Shown here: one piece after another, positions 1 to 7,475 of the stretch | How the letters are laid out: every line of letters begins with the position of its first letter | Numbering within the stretch: position 1 is the first letter of the stretch | Origin: Desulfobacteraceae bacterium | Lineage (GTDB): Bacteria; Desulfobacterota; Desulfobacteria; Desulfobacterales; Desulfobacteraceae | DNA length: 35,026 nt | Direction: 5' to 3' | NCBI GenBank assembly: GCA_024225635.1 | Contig: JAAEMK010001306.1 | Span: forward strand, 1-35,026 | Notes under the pieces: model-generated | Told to the model about the DNA's origin: nothing | Seen by the model: only the letters and a program-made list of their open reading frames with translations | Databases searched by the model: none | Translations under genes and position numbers: made by a program

Positions 1-36
1 AACTGTTTCACATTTGTGGGCTTCCTTGATCTGCAT
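1..36 (-). CDS. 5' end of a truncated minus-strand gene
   Basis: Reading leftwards from position 36, an ATG opens a frame that stays open to the window edge (12 codons, beginning MQIKEAHKCETV). It is preceded by purine-rich Shine-Dalgarno-like sequences (GGAG about 9 bases upstream, and GGAGGG further up). The gene is divergent from the CHAT unit, and the two would share the spacer at about 40-175. Too little is visible to name the product. The case rests only on the start context. Confidence 0.4.
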   Translation of the reverse strand, partial: MQIKEAHKCETV

Positions 37-175
37 GATATTCACTCTCCGTCCCTCCTTTTTTGATAGTTGAGATGGAGCATATCATTTTTATTCCATC
101 AAAGGATAGAAAATTTAAACCGGGAAAATGGGAATGCGCCCTTCAATATTCAATTTAGATGAATTGGAGAGTTCC

Positions 176-493
176 ATGAACTACCGCATTGCCATCGATC
201 CTCAACTTGATTTGTCCGCCGTTGAATTTACGGAGGCCTGGAACGCAAGTCAATACAACGAAGATGCCCCGGCTGTCGTCAAAAGCGATTCCAGCGAATC
301 ATTTCTGTCACCTGAAATCACTGTTGTTTTGATAGCGGCTGCCGTCAGCATCCCCGCCTCCGTCATTTCCAACTTTGTCACAGAGGTTTTAAAGAAAAAA
401 TTCCTGGAAAAGAAAGCACCCAAAGTGTCGGTGACCACCACCACTACCCCGGAAGGGCAACCCGTCCTGATTATCAAACAGTCTGAAGAATAG
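176..493 (+). CDS. Small single-TM protein preceding the CHAT-STAND gene
   Basis: This is a 105-residue protein if it starts at ATG 176, which has GGAG six bases upstream. In-frame ATGs at 128 and 134 have weaker ribosome-binding context. Residues about 45-70 form one hydrophobic segment (ITVVLIAAAVSIPASVI) followed by a basic stretch, KKKFLEKK. The short C-terminal tail is Thr/Val-rich and ends in LIIKQSEE. The N-terminal part is acidic and probably soluble. I do not recognise the family. The CHAT/ATPase/TPR gene starts 34 bases downstream on the same strand, so the two are probably co-transcribed. A small membrane protein beside a caspase-like protein could be its membrane partner or effector, but that is inference from position only. 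Confidence 0.7.
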   Translation: MNYRIAIDPQLDLSAVEFTEAWNASQYNEDAPAVVKSDSSESFLSPEITVVLIAAAVSIPASVISNFVTEVLKKKFLEKKAPKVSVTTTTTPEGQPVLIIKQSEE

Positions 494-527
494 ATCCCAC
501 ACCGTTAAGACCTGAAAGGTGACGCCA

Positions 528-3500
528 ATGCCCCAGCTGATTTGTATCCGTGAAGTGAAGAGGAATGAAGAGGACTTTACCGCCACTGTCCAATTTGGTG
601 TTCAAGGTGAACCCTATGAGATTACGGTCAGCGATCCGTTTTCCAATGAGCAGGAAGAACGGCTGGAATGGTATTTTGAGAAGTGGCTCGATTTTCCCTT
701 CACCGACAAGGTGCTGGCCCGGGAAGCCGCAGCCAGTATTCGCGTTTATGGCGAGAGCCTGTTTGAGCAGGTCTTTGGTTCCAATCGCGCTGTGGGTATT
801 GAATATGACCGCCTGCGGCAGGAGGACTTTCAACTGGAGATCATCGGGTCTCCCGAATTTCACGCCCTGCATTGGGAGGCCCTGCACGACCCGCTCCAGG
901 CCCGCCCCCTGTCCGTGGACAAACCGGTGGTACGCAAGAACAGCAAACCGGTTACCTACCGGGCCGAGGTGAAATCCGCCCCCCGGCTGCGGGTGCTGCT
1001 GGTGACCGCCCGGCCTGCCGGGAGGCAGGATGTGAGCTACCGCACCATATCCAGGCCCCTGGTTGAGGCACTGGAAACCGGCAGAATCGCGGCTCAAATC
1101 GATATGGTGCGGCCCGGCACATTTGAGGCCCTGGTCAACCATCTGGAAGATGTGCGGGATGAACACGGGGACGGTTATTACCACATAATCCATCTCGATA
1201 TGCACGGCGCCCTGCTCACCCATGGGCAATACGTGAAAATGGCAGAGGAGCACCAGCCGGCCAGTTACACTTTCCGGGACGGTTACGCCCAAACGGCCAT
1301 CGAGGAATATCAGGGGCTGAAAGCCTTCCTGTTTTTTGACACTGCCGGTAAGAAAGCAGATACCGGCGGCACCCCTGTCAGCGCCGATGATCTGGCGCAT
1401 CTGCTCAACATGCGCCAGATTCCCATAGTGATCCTCAATGCCTGCCAATCGGGCAAACAGGTGGGCTATACGGAAACCAGCCTGGGCAGCCGGCTCCTCG
1501 AGTCCGGGTCCCAGCTGGTGGTGGCAATGGGCTACTCGGTCACCGTATCGGCGGCCGGGAAGCTGATGACCATCCTCTACCGCCAACTGCTGGACGGACG
1601 CGACCCGGCCGTAGCGATCCGGCGGGCACGGCTGGAACTTTACAACGATAAGCGGCGGCGCGCGGCATTTGGGCAGAAGATCAAACTGGAAGACTGGATG
1701 CTGCCGGTTATTTATCAAAACCGCGTTCCCGGCTTTGACCGCAACACCTTCCAGGGTCAAGTGGCGGTAACCGCCACGGCCTATGCCCCGCCCCGCACCA
1801 CCTACCGTTTCGTAGGACGGGATATTGATATCCTCGAAATAGAACGCCGGCTGCTCCGCCGCACCAACCTTTTGCTGGTAAGGGGGATGGGGGGCGCTGG
1901 CAAGACCACCCTGCTCCATCATCTGGGCTGGTGGTGGCAAAAAACCCGTTTTGTGAACCAGGTCTTTTATTTCGGCTACGACCTCAAAGCCTACCATCTG
2001 CCTGAGATTGTGGATTCCATCGGCCGGCAGCTGGGGCTGAACCTCTCCGGGATTGCCGCCAATGACCGGGCTGCGGTGCTGCAAGCCTTGAAAAGCACCC
2101 GCCATCTGCTGGTTCTGGATAACCTGGAATCCATCACCGGCGAGCCCCTGTCGGTACAAAACACCCTGCCCCCCGAAGCACGGGCCGAACTTCGCACCTT
2201 CCTCCAGGAGCTGACAGGGGCCCGTTCCCTGGTGCTGCTGGGGTCCCGCAGCGGCGAGAAATGGCTGCGCGACCCCCTGCGCGACGCCGACACATACGAC
2301 CTGCATGGACTTGATTACGAAGCCCAAACCGCTTTGGCCGAAGCGATTCTGCAAACGGCGGAAGCACCCCACTATCCCGATCAGGATGAGCATCAGGCCG
2401 ATTTCCAGCGCCTGCTCAAACTGCTGGGCGGCTATCCATTGGCCATGGAGGTGGTCCTGACAGGCCTGGCCCACGCCACCCCGGCTGAAATTATCGAGCG
2501 TTTGCGGGCGGCGGACGTCAACCTGGATAACCAGAAGGAAAGAGCGACAAAAACCGAAAGCATCCTCAAGTGCATTGACTATTCACATAGTAATTTATCA
2601 GCGGAAGCACAATCGCTGCTCCTGTGCCTGGCTCCCTTTACCGGCGTGATCAATCTTAATGGGCTGGATCAGTACACCGCCCTGTTGAAGGCCCAGGCAC
2701 CCCTCGCCCATCTGCCCTATGACCGGTGGCAGGCGGTGCTGAAGGAAGCCTTGAACTGGGGTTTACTCCAGCCCCATGAACGGTATGGCGAAAGCGGCTA
2801 TCTGTCATTGCAGCCCATATTCCCCTACTTTCTCAAAACCCGTTTGAATGATGAATCGCTATCCGCGCTGAAACAAGCCGTCGAAACCGCCTTTTGTGAG
2901 CACTGCAACGGCATGGGCGGGGCGCTCGCTGAAGCGATCAGATCCAAAGAACCACAGGAGCGGCAGACAGGACTTGCTTTGACGGAAGTGGAATATGAAA
3001 ACCTGTTGACGTCTTTGAAAATCAGCTTGTCCGCAGGGACGGATTTTTATAATTCGTTTGATGCGTTGGAAGAATTTGCTGATAAACGCAATGACACGGC
3101 CAATCGCCTTCTGATTTGCCGATTGGTTGCGTCACATCAGGCAAATTACACTCCCCTGCAAATGCAAGGGACAATAGGGACGGACTTTTTTTCTGCAAAT
3201 GATCGGCTGGCAGGTACTTATCTTCAAATCAAGGATTATGCTTCAGCACAGAAATATTATGAACATGGACTGGTCCTGGCCCGACTGTCTAAAGACCCCC
3301 ATGTTCAAAAAATAGGCAAAGCGACCACATTGCACCAATTGGGGAGAGTGGCCCAGGAACAGCGACAGTGGGAAGCGGCGGAAGCGTACTACAAAGACGC
3401 ACTGAAAATTAAAATCGAGTTCAACGACCGATACTCACAAGCCTCAACATTGCACCAATTGGGGAGAGTGGCCCAGGAACAGCGACAGTGGGAAGCGGCG

Positions 3501-3944
3501 GAAGCGTACTACAAAGACGCACTGAAAATTCAAATCGAGTTCAACGACCGATACTCACAAGCAGTAACATTGCACCAATTGGGGTACGTGGCCCAGGAAC
3601 AGCGACAGTGGGAAGCGGCGGAAGCGTACTACAAAGACGCACTGATAATTCAAATCGAGTTCAACGACCGATACTCACAAGCCTCAACATTGCACAACTT
3701 GGGGAGCGTGGCCCAGGAACAGCGACAGTGGGAAGCGGCTACACAGTATGGACTGGATGCGGCAGAAATTTTTATTGAATATGAGTCGCAACACGAATTG
3801 GGAATTGTGTTGGCCAGCCTTGCCCGTGCCTGGCGAGAAACCCATAATGCCGAAATTACACGCAAATTAGGGGAGCTGTTGGGGTCACCGGTTGAAGAGG
3901 TAGAAAAGCTGTTGGATGGGGTTGAAGACACGGACCCTGAATAG
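528..3944 (+). CDS. CHAT caspase-like protease / NB-ARC-type STAND ATPase / TPR protein
   Basis: This is a three-part signalling or defence protein of about 1138 residues. The N-terminal third is a CHAT (caspase HetF-associated with TPRs) peptidase domain. The likely catalytic dyad is His226 in HLDMHG and Cys306 in LNACQSG. The middle is a STAND-type NTPase with P-loop GMGGAGKTT (about residue 452) and Walker B-like LLVLDN (about 527). The C-terminus is a TPR superhelix (about 880-1100) containing three almost identical 40-residue repeats and a partial fourth. Start choice: AAAGGTGA sits just upstream of ATG 528, and a GTG at 519 lies inside that ribosome-binding site. In known STAND proteins the TPR part senses a ligand, ATP drives oligomerisation and the effector domain is activated. 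The substrate here is unknown. A Rho-independent terminator follows. Confidence 0.93.
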   Translation: MPQLICIREVKRNEEDFTATVQFGVQGEPYEITVSDPFSNEQEERLEWYFEKWLDFPFTDKVLAREAAASIRVYGESLFEQVFGSNRAVGIEYDRLRQEDFQLEIIGSPEFHALHWEALHDPLQARPLSVDKPVVRKNSKPVTYRAEVKSAPRLRVLLVTARPAGRQDVSYRTISRPLVEALETGRIAAQIDMVRPGTFEALVNHLEDVRDEHGDGYYHIIHLDMHGALLTHGQYVKMAEEHQPASYTFRDGYAQTAIEEYQGLKAFLFFDTAGKKADTGGTPVSADDLAHLLNMRQIPIVILNACQSGKQVGYTETSLGSRLLESGSQLVVAMGYSVTVSAAGKLMTILYRQLLDGRDPAVAIRRARLELYNDKRRRAAFGQKIKLEDWMLPVIYQNRVPGFDRNTFQGQVAVTATAYAPPRTTYRFVGRDIDILEIERRLLRRTNLLLVRGMGGAGKTTLLHHLGWWWQKTRFVNQVFYFGYDLKAYHLPEIVDSIGRQLGLNLSGIAANDRAAVLQALKSTRHLLVLDNLESITGEPLSVQNTLPPEARAELRTFLQELTGARSLVLLGSRSGEKWLRDPLRDADTYDLHGLDYEAQTALAEAILQTAEAPHYPDQDEHQADFQRLLKLLGGYPLAMEVVLTGLAHATPAEIIERLRAADVNLDNQKERATKTESILKCIDYSHSNLSAEAQSLLLCLAPFTGVINLNGLDQYTALLKAQAPLAHLPYDRWQAVLKEALNWGLLQPHERYGESGYLSLQPIFPYFLKTRLNDESLSALKQAVETAFCEHCNGMGGALAEAIRSKEPQERQTGLALTEVEYENLLTSLKISLSAGTDFYNSFDALEEFADKRNDTANRLLICRLVASHQANYTPLQMQGTIGTDFFSANDRLAGTYLQIKDYASAQKYYEHGLVLARLSKDPHVQKIGKATTLHQLGRVAQEQRQWEAAEAYYKDALKIKIEFNDRYSQASTLHQLGRVAQEQRQWEAAEAYYKDALKIQIEFNDRYSQAVTLHQLGYVAQEQRQWEAAEAYYKDALIIQIEFNDRYSQASTLHNLGSVAQEQRQWEAATQYGLDAAEIFIEYESQHELGIVLASLARAWRETHNAEITRKLGELLGSPVEEVEKLLDGVEDTDPE
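3327..3740 (+). repeat. Tandem 120-bp TPR-coding repeats
   Basis: Three full units (3327-3446, 3447-3566, 3567-3686) and a partial fourth (3687 to about 3740) repeat with an exact 120-base period inside the CHAT gene. The units differ at only a few bases. Each encodes one 40-residue TPR (core VAQEQRQWEAAEAYY). The period is a multiple of three, so unit gain or loss keeps the frame. The near-identity points to recent expansion or gene conversion. Confidence 0.95.
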
Positions 3945-4053
3945 GCTGCGAGCCGGGAGGGGCTTTTCTTCCGTCCCCCATGTTGGTTCGCCATGTTCTC
4001 ATAATTATAGCATTGTTGACGGAAGCACCCGTTTCCGTGCTCCCATGGAACAG

Positions 4054-4100
4054 CCCGGCCAGGGCAGAAGCAAAATGCCTTGGCCGGGTTGTTTATTTTA
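4054..4100 (+). terminator. Rho-independent terminator of the CHAT unit
   Basis: The arms CCCGGCCAGGGCA (4054-4066) and TGCCTTGGCCGGG (4076-4088) form a 13-bp stem with one G-U pair. A T-rich tract (TTGTTTATTTTA) follows on the plus strand. It lies between the convergent CHAT and amidohydrolase genes and has no T-tract in the minus orientation. Confidence 0.8.
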
Positions 4101-5462
4101 GCATTTTACGACGGGAAACCGCTCGGGAAGGGTAATCCCCGCTTTCTCGCGAAGGGCGTCGGCCTGGGTCTGGACCCGTGCCTTGAGCGCCTCCTCGTCG
4201 ATGGTGGTGAGTCTGCCCTGGCGCATGAGCCAGGCGCCGTTGCACATCACGGACTCCACGTTGCTTGCGTGCATGGCGTAAACGAGGTTGGAGACCTTGT
4301 CATGGAGGGGCAGGCTTCCCATGCTGACGGGGTTCACCAGGATGAGGTCCGCCTTTTTGCCGGGCTCCAGGGAGCCGATCTCATCGTCCCACAGCACGGA
4401 CCTTGCCCCGTCCACGGTGGCCATCTCGAGGATCTTCTCCGCGGGAAGCGCGTTGGGAACCAGGTGGCGGCCCTTGTGGATCAGGGCGGTGAGGTACATC
4501 TCGTCGAACATGTCCATGCGGTTGTTGGACGGTGCGCCGTCGGTGCCGATGGACACGGCGATTCCGTGGTCGACCATCTCCCGGACCGGGGCAAAGCCGA
4601 GCACCCGCATGGCGGCCCCCGGGTTGTGGGAGACCTTTACATCGTAGAGCTTGAAGAGATCGATCTCCCTGGGGGTCATCCACACCGTGTGAACGGCCAG
4701 AAGGTTGGGGCCGAGCACGCCGAGCTTCGCCAGGTGGGCAACGGTGGTGTCCCCCCGGTGCTCTTCTGAAAAACGGACCTCTTCGCAGATCTCCGCCACG
4801 TGCATGTGGATGCCCACGCCGTGCTTGTCGGCCAGTTCCTTGGTGCGCACCATGAGTTCGTCGGTGCAGTTGAAGATGGTGCGAAGGCCGAACCAGACAC
4901 GGATTCTGCCGTCCGCCTTGCCGTGCCATTGTTCGATATGGGCCACCTGTTTGTCCAGGGCCTCATCCGTGGTCTCCACCCATTTCTCGGGGAGTCCCTC
5001 CCCGCAATCCATGGTGGACCTGGCAAGGATGCCCCGGATGCCGATCTCCTCGACGGCCTTGGCCATGCCGTCCACTTCCTGGCCGCCGGGCTCGGCAAAG
5101 GTGGTGACACCGGACCGGATCAGCTCGGCGCAGCAGGCAAGGGAGGAAACATAAGAATCCTCGAGGTCCATGGAACTCTCATAGGGCCAGATGCGGTCGT
5201 GGAGCCAGGTGAGAAGGGGCACGTCATCGCCCAGGCCCCGGCCCAGCTGCTGGGACAGGTGCACATGGGTGTTGATCATGCCGGGCATCACGATCCTGCC
5301 TGCGGCATCGATCACCTCGGCATCCTGTGAGATCATTTCGGCCGGCACCTTGCCGACCGCTTTTAGGGTGTCTCCCTCCACCAGTATGTCGCCGCCGTCA
5401 AAGATCTGGCGGCCGGCGTTCATGGAGAGGATGTATCCATTTTTTATCAGGGTCTGTTTCAT
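4098..5462 (-). CDS. Amidohydrolase, COG0402 deaminase family (MTA/SAH deaminase - TrzN/AtzA-like)
   Basis: This is a metal-dependent hydrolase of about 454 residues that probably deaminates a purine-, pterin- or triazine-like ring or nucleoside. The family motifs appear in order: THVHLSQ (first metal ligands, HxH), HMHVAE (third His and Glu), VHTVWM, SHNPGAAMR, and GTDGAPSNNRMDM with the metal-binding Asp. The C-terminal composite-barrel segment reads GSLEPGKKADLILV. A TTG two codons upstream is also in frame, but ATG 5462 with GAG about 10 bases before it is preferred. The NCS2 nucleobase permease lies directly upstream on the same strand, so transport then deamination of a nucleobase is likely. 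Sequence alone cannot separate guanine, 8-oxoguanine, methylthioadenosine/SAH or related substrates. Confidence 0.9.
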   Translation of the reverse strand: MKQTLIKNGYILSMNAGRQIFDGGDILVEGDTLKAVGKVPAEMISQDAEVIDAAGRIVMPGMINTHVHLSQQLGRGLGDDVPLLTWLHDRIWPYESSMDLEDSYVSSLACCAELIRSGVTTFAEPGGQEVDGMAKAVEEIGIRGILARSTMDCGEGLPEKWVETTDEALDKQVAHIEQWHGKADGRIRVWFGLRTIFNCTDELMVRTKELADKHGVGIHMHVAEICEEVRFSEEHRGDTTVAHLAKLGVLGPNLLAVHTVWMTPREIDLFKLYDVKVSHNPGAAMRVLGFAPVREMVDHGIAVSIGTDGAPSNNRMDMFDEMYLTALIHKGRHLVPNALPAEKILEMATVDGARSVLWDDEIGSLEPGKKADLILVNPVSMGSLPLHDKVSNLVYAMHASNVESVMCNGAWLMRQGRLTTIDEEALKARVQTQADALREKAGITLPERFPVVKC

Positions 5463-5499
5463 TATCAATCTCGTTAAATCAGGTAACAGGTAAAATGGA

Positions 5500-5522
5500 G
5501 CAGCCTCCGGCGGGAAGGCTGC
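5500..5522 (-). other. Intercistronic hairpin between permease and amidohydrolase
   Basis: The inverted repeat GCAGCCT / AGGCTGC has a nine-base loop in the 77-bp gap between the two minus-strand genes. On the minus strand it is followed by TCCATTTT, a poor U-tract. It may be a partial terminator or an mRNA-stabilising stem that sets relative expression of the two genes. Confidence 0.45.
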
Positions 5523-5539
5523 TTAAGACTGCTTGTTGC

Positions 5540-6874
5540 TTACTTCCTTTTGGCGGCCCTTGCGCCCTGCTCTTTCTTCTCCTCGGGCAGGATCAGGTTA
5601 AAAATAATGGCTGATACGGCGCCCACGGCAATGCCGGAGGAAAGCAGGTAGCCCACAAACCGGGGCAGGGAATAGAGAAGCTCCTTGGGCATGAGCACGG
5701 CTGCCAGGGTGACGAGGATGGGCAGGCCGATCACGAGCATGCTCCGCTCATCAAGATGAATGTGCCGTACCACCCGGAAGCCGTTCATGGCGATGATGAC
5801 GCAGATAACGCCGAACACGCCGCAGATGACGGGCTCGGGGATGCAGGCGATGAGGCTTGTGAGTTTCGGCATCAGGCCGAGGGCAATGAGGATCACTCCG
5901 CCCGCCATGATGGCCCAGCGGCTGGCAACGCCGGTGATGGCGATGATGCCTGCGTTGGTGGAGTAACCGGTAACGGGAAGGCCGCCGAAGAGGGAACCGA
6001 TAAAACAGCCGAGGCCTTCACCCATGGCGCCGCCGTTCAGGCTATCGTCATCCAGCTCCTTGCCTGTTACGGCGCTCACGGCAAACCAGGTGCCCGTGGT
6101 TTCCACAAGAACCACAAAATAGATGAAACCCATGGTGAGGACGGCATAGAGGTCAAAGGTGGGGGTGCCAAAGGGAAAGGGACGGGGAAGCGCGATCCAG
6201 GCGGCCTTGGCCACGGGCGAAAAATCCACCATGCCGAAAAAGGAAGCCATGATGGTGCCAAGGGAAAGGGAAAGCAGAACTGAAACAAGCCGCAGCATCT
6301 GTCCAATGCCTTTCATACGGGTCCCGAGCATGGTGAAAAAAACCAGCAGAAATGCCGTGAACAGGGCCACCAGGCAATTGTTGCCGATATCCCCGTGGGC
6401 CGTATACACACCTTGAATGGCGATGGGCATCAATGCGATTCCCACCACGATTATCACCGTGCCGCCCACAATGGGGGGAATGATGCGGCGGACAATCCCG
6501 CCAAACCGCCTCAGGGGTTTTCCAAGAAGGGCTATGACCAGGGCGCCCGGAATCATGGCTCCCATGACAGCCGCCATGCCGAGCCCCTTGCCGATGGCCG
6601 CCACCGCCCCGATGGGAACATAGGACGGTCCCTGCATCACCGGAAGCTTAATGCCGAACCCCGTCTGAATCAGGGTCGCAATCCCAGCCGCAAGAAAGGT
6701 CATCTGAATCAGAAACGCGGTGTCGCTGGTACTTAAAGCCAGTATACCCGCAATGATAATGGGAACAAGATAAAGATCCATGGCCAGCACGTGCTGAAGC
6801 CCCATGAAGAAAGCATCCCGCACACGCAATTTATCGTCCACCCCTGCAATGAGATTTATCTCGTTGTCAGCCAC
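5540..6874 (-). CDS. NCS2 family nucleobase (uracil/xanthine-type) permease
   Basis: This inner-membrane nucleobase:cation symporter has about 444 residues and is almost wholly hydrophobic, with 12-14 predicted transmembrane segments. Family hallmarks are the early GIKLPVMQGPSYVPIGA region and the NCS2 signature region LPVTGYSTNAGIIAITG, matching the N-x-G-x4-T pattern. The C-terminus is short and basic (EEKKEQGARAAKRK). Start: GTG 6874 has AAGGA nine bases upstream. A TTG at 6895 would put the start upstream of that site and is less likely. It is the first gene of a two-gene operon with the amidohydrolase, which suggests a purine or pyrimidine substrate. Exact specificity cannot be read from the sequence. 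Confidence 0.92.
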   Translation of the reverse strand: MADNEINLIAGVDDKLRVRDAFFMGLQHVLAMDLYLVPIIIAGILALSTSDTAFLIQMTFLAAGIATLIQTGFGIKLPVMQGPSYVPIGAVAAIGKGLGMAAVMGAMIPGALVIALLGKPLRRFGGIVRRIIPPIVGGTVIIVVGIALMPIAIQGVYTAHGDIGNNCLVALFTAFLLVFFTMLGTRMKGIGQMLRLVSVLLSLSLGTIMASFFGMVDFSPVAKAAWIALPRPFPFGTPTFDLYAVLTMGFIYFVVLVETTGTWFAVSAVTGKELDDDSLNGGAMGEGLGCFIGSLFGGLPVTGYSTNAGIIAITGVASRWAIMAGGVILIALGLMPKLTSLIACIPEPVICGVFGVICVIIAMNGFRVVRHIHLDERSMLVIGLPILVTLAAVLMPKELLYSLPRFVGYLLSSGIAVGAVSAIIFNLILPEEKKEQGARAAKRK

Positions 6875-7230
6875 TCTATTCCATCCTTTTTTCAACCCTG
6901 TTCCTTCGTCACGAAGGAAACATTTCCATTAAACAACAATGAGCGACCATGGCCGTAAAGCCATGATCGCCCATGCGCAAACTATACAAAGAGGTCTTTT
7001 TAGGCCATAACCCCCCTATTTGTCAAGAAAAGTATTGATCATGCCGTTTTTTTTTGCAATGCGGAACTTTATTAACTGCCAAATTTATCAGAACAGTTTT
7101 GTTCAATTTATTGGGCTTATGTCCTATAAATCGGACACTTTTTACCGGTTATTCAAATCGCACCCATAAATTCATAATTATTTATTGTTATGTGATTGGC
7201 ATATTGGGTAGCACCTAAAAAATGAACGCT
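6875..7230. other. Permease 5' leader with two hairpins; AT-rich spacer
   Basis: This is non-coding sequence between divergent transcription units. For the minus-strand permease it holds a near-palindrome (TTCCTTCGT/ACGAAGGAA, 6901-6919). It also holds a 13-bp stem with two G-U pairs (arms at about 6941-6953 and 6960-6972, loop of six). A TTGACA -35-like hexamer lies on the minus strand at 7021-7026 without a convincing -10. The two stems could be a regulatory leader, but I cannot match them to a named riboswitch. The rest (7027-7230) is AT-rich with no ORF I would support. Confidence 0.4.
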
Positions 7231-7277
7231 ATATATTAACAGGCATTTTTCCGTAAGGCCTGTTAATATATTTTTTT
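7231..7277 (+). terminator. Intrinsic terminator-like hairpin upstream of the RiPP promoter
   Basis: The arms TATATTAACAGGC (7232-7244) and GCCTGTTAATATA (7258-7270) are perfectly complementary over 13 bp, with a 13-base loop and a run of seven T (7271-7277) on the plus strand. No plus-strand gene ends here, since the nearest ended before 4100. It therefore either shields the sigma-54 promoter from read-through or serves as a dyad binding site (upstream activating sequence). Its centre is about 80 bp before the predicted transcription start. Confidence 0.7.
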
Positions 7278-7284
7278 AAGTGTT

Positions 7285-7305
7285 CCTGAAGTTCAACATG
7301 TCAGG
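7285..7305. promoter_or_regulatory. Small inverted repeat abutting the sigma-54 promoter
   Basis: CCTGA-N11-TCAGG lies directly before the -24 element. It could be an operator or activator half-site pair. The arms are only five bases, so support is weak. Confidence 0.25.
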
Positions 7306-7307
7306 TA

Positions 7308-7323
7308 TGGCATACAACTTGCT
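7308..7323 (+). promoter_or_regulatory. Sigma-54 (RpoN) -24/-12 promoter of the RiPP operon
   Basis: TGGCATACAACTTGCT matches the sigma-54 consensus TGGCAYRNNNNTTGCW at every defined position, with GG at 7309-7310 and GC at 7321-7322. Transcription would start near 7334, giving a leader of about 140 bases before the ATG at 7476. A sigma-54 activator gene is encoded at the end of the same locus (12231-13772), which supports the call. Confidence 0.8.
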
Positions 7324-7475
7324 GTGCTACTGATAAATTTCCCGATAAAAAATAATGAGAATAAGCAAACGTCTGTTCTTGGCTCTTAGATAAAAGTTGG
7401 AGCTACCCGACAGATATCAAATTGTCTTCTCCGCCTTAAAAAGTAATTTTTATCAAAACAATCTGTAGAGGACTT

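Noticed and set aside
474-2474. 666-codon minus-strand ORF opposite the CHAT gene
   Set aside because: It is antisense to a gene with clear CHAT and STAND motifs. Its translation has no recognisable domain and is Gln/Gly/His-rich, as expected from the complement of a GC-rich coding frame.
7196-7214. Second sigma-54-like site (TGGCATATTGGGTAGCA)
   Set aside because: The GG-to-GC spacing is one base too long, and a better, exact-consensus site lies at 7308-7323.
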